A stretch of 64,000 nucleotides of DNA from NCBI GenBank assembly GCA_001770205.1, contig MEQL01000027.1, positions 1 to 64,000 of the forward strand, read 5' to 3'. Below the pieces are notes generated by a model. It ran no database searches and was not told where the DNA came from. It worked only from the letters and a program-made list of their open reading frames with translations. Positions within the stretch are counted from its first letter, which is position 1; the number at the start of each line of letters is the position of its first letter. A program made the translations under genes and the position numbers. This document shows positions 42,879-52,055 of this stretch, piece by piece. Source of the stretch: Bdellovibrionales bacterium RIFOXYD12_FULL_39_22 (GTDB lineage Bacteria; Bdellovibrionota; Bacteriovoracia; Bacteriovoracales; Bacteriovoracaceae).

Positions 42879-43445
42879 ATGAGTTTAAAAAAAGCGCTAC
42901 TTATTTTAACTGTTTTTTTGTTAACAACAAACGTATTTGCGATGCAATTTCTTGAGCGAGAAATTCCAGATAAGATTGTTGTCGATGGAAAAGAATTGGC
43001 CTTAAATGGAGTCGGAGTGCGAACAGTTTCAGTGGCCTTTATTGATATCAAAGTCTATTTAGGATCTCTTTACCTTGAAAAAAAAACAACCAATCACCAA
43101 GACGTTTTAGCAGCAACAACTCCTGTATATTTGGGAATGAAATATCTTCGTGAGGTGGATAGGGATAAATTAGTTGATGGATGGCAAAAGGCATTTAAGG
43201 CCACCCATAAAGATGTAAAACCGTATCAAGCTTCTTTGGATAAGTTTTTTTCTACTATGGAGGCAATGAAGGAAAATGATGAGAGTAATCTAACGTTTTA
43301 TCTTGATCGAGGGGTTAAAGTTGCCACTAAGGGAAAGGAGGTCTTTATTGAAGATAAGGGCTTTGCCAAAGCATTACTTTCCGTATGGTTTAATAAAAAA
43401 TCAGACCAGAAATTGCAGGCAGGCCTTTTAGGGAAAAGTAAATAA
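42879..43445 (+). CDS. Exported chalcone isomerase-like protein
   Basis: 188 aa with a signal peptide (KALLILTVFLLTTNVFAMQF) and the bacterial chalcone-isomerase-like fold: IVVDGKELALNGVGVRTVSV, AFIDIKVYLGSLYLEKK and YFLREVD-type YLREVDRDKL. Family members bind fatty acids or related ligands in the periplasm. It ends 2 bp before the convergent ArsA-like gene. Confidence 0.85.
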   Translation: MSLKKALLILTVFLLTTNVFAMQFLEREIPDKIVVDGKELALNGVGVRTVSVAFIDIKVYLGSLYLEKKTTNHQDVLAATTPVYLGMKYLREVDRDKLVDGWQKAFKATHKDVKPYQASLDKFFSTMEAMKENDESNLTFYLDRGVKVATKGKEVFIEDKGFAKALLSVWFNKKSDQKLQAGLLGKSK

Positions 43446-43446
43446 T

Positions 43447-44505
43447 TTATAACGGTGGCCACTCATTGATGAGATGGGCCACTTGTTTTTCTGGGAGTTG
43501 TTCATTTATGGAAGAGAAGCTTAAAGTCTTTGACTGCCCATATTGCGAAATATTATAGAGACTCTCTTCTCTTTGCAGGAGAACATTTTTTATTGCAATC
43601 AGTTCTCCTTCCGCTTTCCAAGTTTGTAGTTGTTTCTTTAAACTCTTGTTGATAATTAAAAAATTATCGGCGTGAACAATGCTCCCCAGAGATGATTGAA
43701 TGGCCAGTGCTTCTGCAACTTTTTGTTGATCGGCAGAAGTTACTAGATACCAGTTGGAAAAATTAGGATCGTTGAGTTTTTGGCCAAATTTTAAAGCATT
43801 TAAAAAGTAGTCGCGGTTTTTATAGACGGTAAAAAGAGATTCTGCAAATTCATGGACGAAACTTTCCCCAGTTACTTTGCCTAAGTAGTTTAACAATTTG
43901 TTGACGCCAGAGGAGATTACGCTTGAGAGTATAGACATCTGTTTGATTTGGCCAGTTCGCTTACCTAAGAGCGTGAAAATTTCAACAAAGGCAGAATCAA
44001 AAAAAGTAGTTATTTTTTTTGATGCCTCTAGAAAATCAAGAAAATGTTTTCCTGGTGGCGTGTCGAGAACTATGGCATCATAGTCGTTAGAGCGAAACTG
44101 AAATTCAAGTTCGATGAGAGATAAAATTTCATTCATTCCGGAGGATGGACGCGATAATATTTTCAAGAGACGATTTTTTACGATCTCTTGGCGATTTTCG
44201 TCGTTAATGATTCTTTGAAATGTCGCCGGAGGAGACATTAGTAGCGCATCAAAATAAATGCTGGGTTGGCCAAAGAAGGCCCCATCAATTGTCTCGATTT
44301 TTCCGGAGTGAGTAGAGGAGAGATGTAAAATATCTTTGAGACGGTGTGCCGGATCAATAGTTATCAGAAGTACGCGTACTTTTTGAGTGGCCAAAAAAAC
44401 GGCACGAGACGTTGCAATAGTTGTTTTGCCGACTCCGCCAGTTCCGTAAAAGATCTCTATGGATTTTGCTCGTATATGGGGATGTGTGTTTGGTTTCATT
44501 GACAT
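43447..44505 (-). CDS. ArsA/GET3-type ATPase, subunit 1
   Basis: 352 aa. A deviant Walker A loop GTGGVGKTT (21-29), the switch IDPAHRLKDIL, and IVLDTPPGKHFLDFLE place it in the ArsA/TRC40/GET3 family. No arsenic resistance gene is nearby. It overlaps the second ArsA-like gene by 10 nt. The two resemble the two halves of fused ArsA, so a heterodimer is likely. GET3 relatives insert tail-anchored proteins in eukaryotes; the bacterial role is unknown. Confidence 0.88.
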   Translation of the reverse strand: MSMKPNTHPHIRAKSIEIFYGTGGVGKTTIATSRAVFLATQKVRVLLITIDPAHRLKDILHLSSTHSGKIETIDGAFFGQPSIYFDALLMSPPATFQRIINDENRQEIVKNRLLKILSRPSSGMNEILSLIELEFQFRSNDYDAIVLDTPPGKHFLDFLEASKKITTFFDSAFVEIFTLLGKRTGQIKQMSILSSVISSGVNKLLNYLGKVTGESFVHEFAESLFTVYKNRDYFLNALKFGQKLNDPNFSNWYLVTSADQQKVAEALAIQSSLGSIVHADNFLIINKSLKKQLQTWKAEGELIAIKNVLLQREESLYNISQYGQSKTLSFSSINEQLPEKQVAHLINEWPPL

Positions 44506-45314
44506 TCCCCATTATGATCTTTTGCTAATTCGATTTTATCGGCTATTTCTTGGATAATATCCAAAGTAGAGGATGAAAAAACAAAGGGGATTTGTGTTGT
44601 TATTGCGGCAATGTTTTCTTGCGCAACCTCTTTTTCCAGTCTTATCTTTTCGATCAAGAAAGGTGGAAGATTGTCATCATGTTTTTGTAAAGAGGGGGCC
44701 AAGGCCAAATTTAAAATAATATTGACGTTGAAATTACTACAAAGCGAAAGCAGTGATTGTTTTAACTCTATTGCCTCGTGTAAACCCATTGTGGTGGGGA
44801 TGGTAGAAATTAAAATATCGGATATTGTGCGGTTGGAGATGAAGTTCCAAATTTCGCTCAAGTCACTGGCCAATACTCCCGGGGAAAATATTTCTTTGAA
44901 ATTAATTATGGATTCAAAAAGGGTGGTAGTGTGGCCAGAAGATGGCATGTCAAAGACAATGGTTATCTCAGGATCTCGCTTGAGTAGATCTATAAGCTCT
45001 CCAATTATGACAATGCTTTCCAGTCCAGGCAGCATTTGAAAGATTGCTCGAACAAAGGGAGCGCGTGTTATCCAAGATGCGATAATTTGTGAGTTCAGTT
45101 TTTTTGCAATATATTTTTCAATGCTATCGAGAGGCCCTAATAAGATAAAAGGAATATTAAGCTGTTCGCATAAGTAGGAGTTTTGTTTTTGGTCGTTAGA
45201 AGTATAAAAAACTTTGCGATTGGATTTTTGTAATTGTTTTGCGAGTGCTAGCGCTAAAGTCGTCTTCCCGACACCGCCTTTGCCGGTAACAAAATAGATT
45301 CGCTTGTGCAGCAT
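44496..45314 (-). CDS. ArsA/GET3-type ATPase, subunit 2
   Basis: 272 aa. Walker A GKGGVGKTT (11-19) and FDMPSSGHTTTLFE as the DTxPxGHxLR-equivalent; it is shorter than its partner. It lies directly upstream of the other ArsA-type gene with a 10-nt overlap, so both are made together. An outer-membrane barrel gene is 16 bp upstream and probably co-transcribed. Confidence 0.85.
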   Translation of the reverse strand: MLHKRIYFVTGKGGVGKTTLALALAKQLQKSNRKVFYTSNDQKQNSYLCEQLNIPFILLGPLDSIEKYIAKKLNSQIIASWITRAPFVRAIFQMLPGLESIVIIGELIDLLKRDPEITIVFDMPSSGHTTTLFESIINFKEIFSPGVLASDLSEIWNFISNRTISDILISTIPTTMGLHEAIELKQSLLSLCSNFNVNIILNLALAPSLQKHDDNLPPFLIEKIRLEKEVAQENIAAITTQIPFVFSSSTLDIIQEIADKIELAKDHNGECQ

Positions 45315-45330
45315 GATTATGCCATTACCA

Positions 45331-46023
45331 TTAATAGATATAGTAACCGGTGATTAGTAATTTAAAATAGGAGCCAGTAACCTTCGGGCCAATTTCCTGT
45401 TTTATATCAAAAGGATCATGATATTGTGCAAGTACTCCAATGGAGTAGTGGTCGTTTAAACGAAGATCTGCCCCCCCACCAAAGTGAATACCAAAAGTAA
45501 CTTTGCTTTCAGAAGAGCGCCAAGAATCGTCGGAAACTTCGCGTCTAACCGTTGGTGCATAAAAACCAAGGCCGGCCAGTCCAAAGGGAGAGAAGGCATC
45601 ATAGCTGTAGAGTTTCCCTTTAATTCCTACGACTGCGCCTTTTAATGTGACAATATTTTTGAGAAATTCATGTTCAGAAAAATGAAAATTGGCAAACATG
45701 TCGAAAGAGTAACTTGCGCTATAGCCGTAGAGAAGATCGAAAGTAATGCTGTCTTCTGCTTTTTCGCGAAAATCTCCTAGCAAGAAGGTTTGGCCGATGC
45801 CCAATCCAACAGAATGTTTTTGTATTTCGCCTAAAAGTTTTGCTACTTTGGGTGAGGTGGCCACCATTGGAGGGGCCTCCTCTTTGATTTCAACAGGAGA
45901 GTCATCGTCAGACTGAGATGTCATGCTTTTTAACGATTCTTTGGCAGAAGCATTAGAAAAATTTATAACTGATAAAAGGACTACTAAGCTAAGTAGGAAG
46001 TTACTTAAATGGATTCTTTTCAT
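45331..46023 (-). CDS. Outer-membrane beta-barrel protein
   Basis: 230 aa with a signal peptide (LSNFLLSLVVLLSVINFSNA), a disordered acidic linker, and a barrel of about eight strands (HSVGLGIGQTFLLGDF, SFDMFANFHFSEHEF, GAVVGIKGKLYSYDAF, KLLITGYYIY with C-terminal aromatic residue). Size matches OmpX/OmpW-like small barrels. Ligand unknown. Confidence 0.75.
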   Translation of the reverse strand: MKRIHLSNFLLSLVVLLSVINFSNASAKESLKSMTSQSDDDSPVEIKEEAPPMVATSPKVAKLLGEIQKHSVGLGIGQTFLLGDFREKAEDSITFDLLYGYSASYSFDMFANFHFSEHEFLKNIVTLKGAVVGIKGKLYSYDAFSPFGLAGLGFYAPTVRREVSDDSWRSSESKVTFGIHFGGGADLRLNDHYSIGVLAQYHDPFDIKQEIGPKVTGSYFKLLITGYYIY

Positions 46024-46090
46024 AAGGAAGATTACTCACTGATTGGGCCAATATTATCTAGTTAATACATTACAGTTTACACTATAAAAA

Positions 46091-46477
46091 CTAGTTTAAC
46101 AGTCCCGAAGACTCAAGTGAATTATTAATATTTGTAGTTGATGGTTGTGCAAAGCTGTCGGCCATACTGTTTTTAGAGGCCTGAGCAAGGCCTGCTTCTA
46201 ACATCTTTATGTGGCCAGAGAGTGTTCCATCTATGCTACGAATAACTCTCGTCAATAGTTCGGTATCACCAAAGGCGGTGGATTTTCTCTCTTGATCAAA
46301 AAGAAGTTGAATTTGAGTTATGTAGGTTATGTCTTTTTTTGTGTGATTATCAATTACCAAAATTTCATTTCCCGCACGGATAATTTGTGCGATTTGGTCT
46401 AGTGTTACGTATGAACTGAGATGGGTGTCATACAGCTTACGATTTTGGTATCTTTTGATTGTTCTGATGTCGCTCAT
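46091..46477 (-). CDS. PhaR-like polyhydroxyalkanoate regulator
   Basis: 128 aa. The first 65 residues (RTIKRYQNRKLYDTHLSSYV, TLDQIAQIIRAGNEILVID) are the PHB accumulation regulator DNA-binding domain. The C-terminal half lacks clear motifs. In PHA producers this repressor senses polymer load; no PHA synthase or phasin gene is in the window, so its target here is open. Confidence 0.88.
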   Translation of the reverse strand: MSDIRTIKRYQNRKLYDTHLSSYVTLDQIAQIIRAGNEILVIDNHTKKDITYITQIQLLFDQERKSTAFGDTELLTRVIRSIDGTLSGHIKMLEAGLAQASKNSMADSFAQPSTTNINNSLESSGLLN

Positions 46478-46889
46478 AAACTACTCTCCTGATGTTAATA
46501 AACTATATTTAACCAAATTCCAACTTATCTATCAAAAATTAAAAGTTAAATCAGTTGTCTGCGCACTTATACATCAAATTTGAAAAAAAATAATACACCG
46601 TGTATAAAATTCACTGCGGCGCGTTTCATTAAATTTTATGATCGCGCAGCGCACAAATGAATATAAGGCAAAACCACCAAATATCAGTATGTTATTCACA
46701 ATAGGCGAACTAATCATAGCATTGTCCCATTGCGAACATTAATTGCAAAATGGCCAGAAATACCCACAGAAAAGTTTAAGTATTTTTTTAAAAGTTCGAT
46801 CAGGAATGAAGAACATGGGGCCCTAAAAGGCCAACACCATGTTCGCATCCGGCGCTAAATGAATAATGCGCTCAGGGCATTGGAGTTGT
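46478..46889. other. 412-bp intergenic region upstream of the TPR lipoprotein gene
   Basis: No gene is visible. A hairpin with an 8-bp GAACATGG/CCATGTTC stem and inner GGCC pairs (46811-46844) lies 46 bp before the start codon at 46890. It has no U-run, so it is more likely a leader structure or protein site than a terminator. Confidence 0.55.
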
Positions 46890-48773
46890 ATGAGAAAACT
46901 TATTCTGCTGATGTTAGTGCTTCTGGCCTTTTCTTGTGCGACCAATAAAAGTTCAAAATTAAATAGCGATTCAACTATGGCCGAACTACCGGTGGCCGCA
47001 GTTGATGTTTCTAGCGTGGCCGCAGGTGCGTCGGCCGATAGCTACTTGGCGGAGGTCGAAAAAAAATTTGAAGAGGTTGTGTCGGCCGCTCAAAAGGCCG
47101 GGCCCGCGGCCATAAACTATTTATCAGATGATCTTTATATAAAGGCAATGGATGCATCACTAAGCGGCGACTCAAATACTTCCGCTTTGATTTTGAAGTA
47201 CGTGGTAAAACTCAATGACAAAGATCTTTATTTGAAGAAAAAATATGCCATAGAGCTGATCCGCATTAGCAAGATGGCTGAAGCGCAGGCGGTTTTGGAA
47301 GATGCATTTGCGTTAACGAATGGATCGGATGAATCTATTGGCCTTATTTTGGGAGGAGTCTATGTCTCCTTTGAAAAAGATGATGAAGCTGCCGATGTCT
47401 ATGCTAAAATAATAAATAAACATCCGGCCAATGAAGAAGCGTGTGTATTTTTATCTAAAACATATGCAAAGAAAAAATCCTTTGAACAGGCCAGTAGCGT
47501 TCTATCGCAGTGTAGAGCTCAAGATAGCAAGAACCCTCTTTTCCCATACTATTTGGGCAAAATAACGTATGAGCGAGGGAATAAAGAGCTTGCCAAAAAA
47601 TATTTTAAAAGTTCACTGAAGTTAGATCCAGAATATTATCAGGCGGCAGTTGGAATCGGTGCAATATTGGAGGAAGAGGAAAAGTTAAAAGAAGCAACCG
47701 CCGTTTATAAAGACTTTTTACAACAGTCGCCGCAAAATTATGCGGTTTTATCAAAGTTAGTGCAGATTCTTTTTGCGCAAGGGCGATTTGGTGAAATAAC
47801 TGGATACGCAGAACAACTATCCGGCCTTGACCCCAGTGATTTAAATTTAAAAGTTAAATTAGGAATTTTATATACGGATGCTAAACGATACGAGGATGCG
47901 AAGGGAGTTTTTAAAGAAATACTCAAAGAGGTTCCAGATTCAGATAAGGTGTTATATTACTTGGGGGCAATATATCAAGAGACTAAAGATTTTGAAGATG
48001 CCGTAAAGTATTATTCGAAAATTCCAGAATCAAGCGCACTCTTCCATGATGGGCACATTCAGATAGGCAATATTTTAATGGATTTAGCGAATCAAGAGAG
48101 CGATAAAGATAAGGCAAAGACCTATTTTGATCGTCTAATAAGTTTTGTTACTACAACATCCAAAAAATATCCGGCGCTGAAATTGGATTTGTCAGTAGCG
48201 CTTGCTGGTTTTTTTGATGATAGAAAGGATTACACTAAGGCGATCGAGATAATTGTGGGACTGAGAGTAGACAAAGAAAAAGATTACAATAGTGGCCATG
48301 ATTATTTTCTTGCTTCGCTATATGAAAAAAGCGGCCAACGAGACAAGGCCATTGGAATAATGGAGGCCGTTATTGCAACTGATCCAGATAATGCTGATGC
48401 ATTAAATTTTATTGGTTACATATTTATTGAGGAAAATCGAAACTTGCCGATGGCCTTTGAATACATAACAAAGGCGTCTAAGCTTAGACCTAATGATGGT
48501 TACATTTTGGATTCGATTGGATGGTATTATTATCGAACTGGAAAACTAAAAGAGTCACTAGAGCATATTAAGAGGGCCGCCAGAGTAATAAAAGATGACG
48601 CAGTAATAAATAAACACTTGGCAATTATTTATTATGAGATGAAAATGTATGATCTATCCAAGAAGTCTTTTGCGGAGGCACTAAAGAGTTGCAAACAAGA
48701 ATCAGAAAAAGAGGATGTAATCCGCGCAATGGAGGGATTAGAAAAAATCCGTCTGCCGGCATCGGTAAAATAG
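46890..48773 (+). CDS. TPR-repeat lipoprotein
   Basis: 627 aa from the ATG at 46890 (GGAG upstream). The lipoprotein signal ends in FSCA. After an Ala-rich linker, about 12 tetratricopeptide repeats follow (for example YYLGKITYERGNKELAKKYF, YLGAIYQETKDFEDAVKYYS, LNFIGYIFIEENRNLPMAFE). TPR lipoproteins scaffold complexes in the periplasm, for example in pilus or outer-membrane assembly. It overlaps the next lipoprotein gene by 85 nt. Confidence 0.85.
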   Translation: MRKLILLMLVLLAFSCATNKSSKLNSDSTMAELPVAAVDVSSVAAGASADSYLAEVEKKFEEVVSAAQKAGPAAINYLSDDLYIKAMDASLSGDSNTSALILKYVVKLNDKDLYLKKKYAIELIRISKMAEAQAVLEDAFALTNGSDESIGLILGGVYVSFEKDDEAADVYAKIINKHPANEEACVFLSKTYAKKKSFEQASSVLSQCRAQDSKNPLFPYYLGKITYERGNKELAKKYFKSSLKLDPEYYQAAVGIGAILEEEEKLKEATAVYKDFLQQSPQNYAVLSKLVQILFAQGRFGEITGYAEQLSGLDPSDLNLKVKLGILYTDAKRYEDAKGVFKEILKEVPDSDKVLYYLGAIYQETKDFEDAVKYYSKIPESSALFHDGHIQIGNILMDLANQESDKDKAKTYFDRLISFVTTTSKKYPALKLDLSVALAGFFDDRKDYTKAIEIIVGLRVDKEKDYNSGHDYFLASLYEKSGQRDKAIGIMEAVIATDPDNADALNFIGYIFIEENRNLPMAFEYITKASKLRPNDGYILDSIGWYYYRTGKLKESLEHIKRAARVIKDDAVINKHLAIIYYEMKMYDLSKKSFAEALKSCKQESEKEDVIRAMEGLEKIRLPASVK

Positions 48774-49453
48774 TTTTTACTTTTTTTGTTCTATCTATAA
48801 CTTCCTGCGCTTCGCTGTTTAATAAAAAATTGACAATGCCGCCGGAAGTAATACTTGCAAAATCACTCGAGCAAATTTGCCTTTCGGCAGCAGGAAGAGG
48901 CAAGATAATTTATCGTGGTAATAACTATACTTTTGGTTATGAAAGTTTGTTGGAGCAGAAGGAAAAAAACTGGGCACTAGCGGCCAATATCCCGCTACAC
49001 GGTGAAGAAGTTATTCGTCTGGGATATACCCATATTGAAGAAGGCCGGTTTTTGATATCAGGGGGAATTTATTCCTCAATAATGGATACGCTAGAAAGAA
49101 AAAAAGAGAAGCGTTCTATCCAGGCAATAAATCACTATCTGAAGAATTTAGCGTTGTTTTTAGATTTTTATCAGCAGCGCCAGGATGGTTTATTGCAATG
49201 TTTGATTAAATATTCAGATGAATATGAAGTCAGTGGGCGTTGTGCCCTGGGACAGAAGGGTGAGCAAAACTTGTATTGGAGATTTAAAAACGAAACTTTA
49301 ACTTTCAGTGAAAAAGAGGGGACTATTGCTCTGCCGATTTTGATCTTTTCTCGGCCACAGAATGGAATATTTTCTGGCCTTTCTGGCCAAATAGGTATCG
49401 AAGGTGATCTATTGTTGGAGTTAAATTTGTTGACCGATGAATGCTTTAGATAA
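48689..49453 (+). CDS. Lipoprotein, unknown
   Basis: 254 aa starting at TTG (48689) behind GGAGG; no nearer ATG, GTG or TTG precedes the signal sequence, which explains the long overlap with the TPR gene. The n-region is long and basic (RKNPSAGIGKIVFTFFVLSI) and the lipobox ends ITSC. The mature part is beta-rich with an acidic C-terminus. The coupling to a TPR lipoprotein suggests a shared outer-membrane role. Confidence 0.6.
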   Translation: MQTRIRKRGCNPRNGGIRKNPSAGIGKIVFTFFVLSITSCASLFNKKLTMPPEVILAKSLEQICLSAAGRGKIIYRGNNYTFGYESLLEQKEKNWALAANIPLHGEEVIRLGYTHIEEGRFLISGGIYSSIMDTLERKKEKRSIQAINHYLKNLALFLDFYQQRQDGLLQCLIKYSDEYEVSGRCALGQKGEQNLYWRFKNETLTFSEKEGTIALPILIFSRPQNGIFSGLSGQIGIEGDLLLELNLLTDECFR

Positions 49454-49534
49454 AAAAATAGAAAAAACAGAAAGAATATTGATTTGGCATATTTTACCGG
49501 AATAAAAAACTGTAATGTTTACAACCCATATTTA

Positions 49535-49548
49535 TTTTTTTTTTTTTT
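49535..49548 (+). repeat. T14 homopolymer
   Basis: Fourteen consecutive T residues 50 bp ahead of the small secreted gene at 49598. It lies between TTTACA (49518-49523) and TACTAT (49553-49558). Slippage here could change promoter geometry or transcription. Confidence 0.75.
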
Positions 49549-49597
49549 GATGTACTATGAATTGAGGTTAAATTAAGAATATGCCAGGGGGGAATTT

Positions 49598-49957
49598 ATG
49601 AAGTTTTATTCTTTCGTGTTTTGTTCTATGATTTTTTTTGCATCGTTTGCTAGCGAGTTTTCTTATCAGTGTTTTCCAGAGATTGGGAGTGGTAATGAAA
49701 TTGTGAAAATTACTTTAAATTACGATACAATGCTGGCCAGTCTATACGTCAATGAGAAAGCAGAAGAGCGTTGTTACCAAAAATCATTTTCTGAAGATTT
49801 TGATGAGGAAGATTCGGAGGAAAGCGTTGTTGTTGTAACCTGTAACAATAATCTAGAGGTGATTTTAGATAGTAATCATGATGAACTGGTACTAGATATA
49901 TCGAGTCTGCGTCTAGAACGGCTAAGCGATAAAAGATATATGTGCAGTCTTCTGTAG
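49598..49957 (+). CDS. Small secreted cysteine-containing protein
   Basis: 119 aa behind AGGGGGGAA. Signal peptide (MKFYSFVFCSMIFFASFAS), then a beta-rich part with four cysteines (YQCF, ERCY, VTCN, YMCS) that could form two disulfides, and an acidic run (EDFDEEDSEE). No family recognised. Its promoter region holds a T14 run. Confidence 0.55.
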   Translation: MKFYSFVFCSMIFFASFASEFSYQCFPEIGSGNEIVKITLNYDTMLASLYVNEKAEERCYQKSFSEDFDEEDSEESVVVVTCNNNLEVILDSNHDELVLDISSLRLERLSDKRYMCSLL

Positions 49958-50003
49958 TGTGTGTATAAAAGAATTAATTATTTTTTTGTTAGATCTTTTA
50001 AAC

Positions 50004-50684
50004 TCAAAATTCCCCGGATAATGGAGCAGTAGGAACAGACGTTGGAATTATCTCCGGTGTATTCTCTTCACGGGCCTGATTGTTGGTTGGCATTATTGTT
50101 GGCGAAGTTGGCAAAGACCTCTCTTCTGGGTCCGCTGGAGGATTCGTTGGGGGGTGACGAGTAAGAATTGTACCGCTATTTAAATATGATTCCAGTATTG
50201 TATAAATGCAATAAACTTTGCCATGATCACTTTGAAGATCTTCTTTTTCTCCCTTGGCAAAAATAAGTCCATCATCTTGGATAATTTCAATTAGTTCTTT
50301 GTAGGTATTACAGTATTCAGAGGTGGCCCCACTAGAACAAAAAGAATTACCTTTTTTAACTACTTCGATTAGATCGGTTCCGGTTTTTATATGCACAGGA
50401 GTTCTGCAAACATCAATCTCCCATTGTTTTTTCATAAATTTAAATTTGCGGTGACTAATTTTGATATCACATAGGTTTTTGTTAAAGGAAAGTAATGTCT
50501 TTGTTAGTCCAAATGGCATTGCCTTATGAATGATTTTATTAGTAAAAGATTCATCGAGGCACTCCTTTTCTGTAAAGGCGTAAAGGTTAACAGAAAAAAA
50601 GGCAAGCACGAACGTAAGCAAAGCTAGCAGTGGCAAGGTTGATGTAAGTTGTATTGATGTGTTTTTAGGTTCTGATAATAACAT
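50004..50684 (-). CDS. Exported protein with Pro/Thr-rich tail
   Basis: 226 aa. A signal peptide or anchor (STLPLLALLTFVLAFFSVNL) is followed by a domain with six cysteines (KECLDE, NLCDI, VCRTP, SFCSS, EYCNT, VYCIY) and a disordered Pro/Thr tail. Cysteine-rich exported domains of this kind are common in predatory and surface proteins, but the family is unknown. It overlaps the upstream PP2C-like gene by 20 nt. Confidence 0.55.
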   Translation of the reverse strand: MLLSEPKNTSIQLTSTLPLLALLTFVLAFFSVNLYAFTEKECLDESFTNKIIHKAMPFGLTKTLLSFNKNLCDIKISHRKFKFMKKQWEIDVCRTPVHIKTGTDLIEVVKKGNSFCSSGATSEYCNTYKELIEIIQDDGLIFAKGEKEDLQSDHGKVYCIYTILESYLNSGTILTRHPPTNPPADPEERSLPTSPTIMPTNNQAREENTPEIIPTSVPTAPLSGEF

Positions 50685-51846
50685 TTTTCCCTACCTCCAC
50701 GTAAATGGCCATGGCATCATGTGACAAAAGATCACCATCTTTTTTTCTGCGTAAGTTGTAAAATAGTTCGTCTAAAAAGAGGCGATGTCCTGAAAAGATA
50801 TGTTCTTTAACAAATGCCGTAATATCAAATTGCTTATCGTTTTTCATTACTCCAGGGGACATTATGGCCAAGCGGTCATTGCGTCCAATTTTGAAAACAA
50901 GAGAAGTTCGTTTCAAAAATTCAGGATCTGGAGGGAAATTATTACCGAGAGTAATTATATTTTTATTTGAAATTAAAATATTAGGGCCAAAATTATAACC
51001 CAAAATATCTAAGCTTGAGGTGTCAATTTCCAGGCATAGCATAGAAAAAGAAATGGCCTGATCACTACTTTTGACCTTTTTAAACATGGCAATCATGTCG
51101 GTGGCACATTTTTTTGCCCCTAGCGGAATATTAACTTTGGTTTTGTTGGGGTTGGAAGGAGAATGAAAGTAAGCAGCAATATCAGAGGAAAAAAGATAGG
51201 AGTTGGTTCCGCTAACAAATAATAGCACGCGATGATCATCTAGCTTGGCCACATGGTAAAAATCGCCCCCTGATGATTCTCCGGCCCCATATTTACTATG
51301 AAAAGTTATGCCTTTAAAAACATCTTCGCGGAATGTTACTTTTTTGGCATGAATCTTTTTTATTTTTTTCATTTCCGAGATTGTTTGTTTTACCAGTTTA
51401 TCCAGCCGATCTTTCACTGTCACAAGCTCATCATTGAAGTCACTAATTTTTTTACTTTTCAAATATAATTTTGCTAAAAAAAGAAAAACAGGTAGATGAA
51501 CATCTACTGGATGAGTTTCCAAACAAAAAGTTGCACAAATGTTTTCCAGCGAAATAGGAGGAGGGGCCGTAAAAGTTGTGGAAGGTAAGTCCAATGCCAC
51601 AAATACCGATTTATTGGAGAGTTGTTTTTCTAAAAAGCTTAGTTGCTTATTGTGCGCAAGATTGGCCATGTCCAAGATAAAGATTACATTGTTTTTGAAT
51701 TTATCTAATTCTGGCAGGACGCTGCGATCAAAAGTGAGTAGAGAGATAATGGATAACTCAATTTGATGTTGCTCTTTTAGTTGTTGTTTTATTTCTAGAA
51801 GATTTTTTTTATTGGGTTCGCCTGTAATGTATAAAAAACGATTCAT
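50665..51846 (-). CDS. Degenerate PP2C (SpoIIE/RsbU-like) protein
   Basis: 393 aa. The C-terminal 240 aa follow the SpoIIE/RsbU layout (SKYGAGESSGGDFYHV, LLFVSGTNSYLF, SPGVMKN, LSHDAMAIYVEV). The second metal-site Asp normally in IGDVSGHG is replaced by VSGTN, the TDG motif reads SPG, and the final DD is HD. Catalysis is therefore doubtful. The N-terminal 140 aa (IELSIISLLTF, FILDMANLAH) resemble a receiver fold without its acidic triad. It shares a divergent promoter region with the HD-GYP gene. Confidence 0.65.
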   Translation of the reverse strand: MNRFLYITGEPNKKNLLEIKQQLKEQHQIELSIISLLTFDRSVLPELDKFKNNVIFILDMANLAHNKQLSFLEKQLSNKSVFVALDLPSTTFTAPPPISLENICATFCLETHPVDVHLPVFLFLAKLYLKSKKISDFNDELVTVKDRLDKLVKQTISEMKKIKKIHAKKVTFREDVFKGITFHSKYGAGESSGGDFYHVAKLDDHRVLLFVSGTNSYLFSSDIAAYFHSPSNPNKTKVNIPLGAKKCATDMIAMFKKVKSSDQAISFSMLCLEIDTSSLDILGYNFGPNILISNKNIITLGNNFPPDPEFLKRTSLVFKIGRNDRLAIMSPGVMKNDKQFDITAFVKEHIFSGHRLFLDELFYNLRRKKDGDLLSHDAMAIYVEVGKNVIIRT

Positions 51847-51966
51847 TAATTACTGCCAATGTTAATTACTTGATATGCAAACGAAGATTATACCCTTATC
51901 GCCTTTTCCTTTTCAAGGGCGGCCACAATAAAATGCTCAGTTATTTGATCAAGATATGGAAACGTT

Positions 51967-51977
51967 TTGGTCGGCCA
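51967..51977 (+). promoter_or_regulatory. Shared intergenic 11-mer, copy B
   Basis: TTGGTCGGCCA, 79 bp ahead of the canonical HD-GYP gene and pointing toward it. Same 11-mer as at 36253-36263 and 63311-63321. Confidence 0.45.
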
Positions 51978-52055
51978 TTTATTATAGTAAAGAATGTAAA
52001 TATATTATTTTAAGCTCCGATATGTATGCACTCGTGTGGTGGTTGGGATGTAAAT

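Noticed and set aside
42811-42880. Cobalamin riboswitch before the TonB-dependent receptor
   Set aside because: The upstream gap is too short and shows no B12-box-like sequence.
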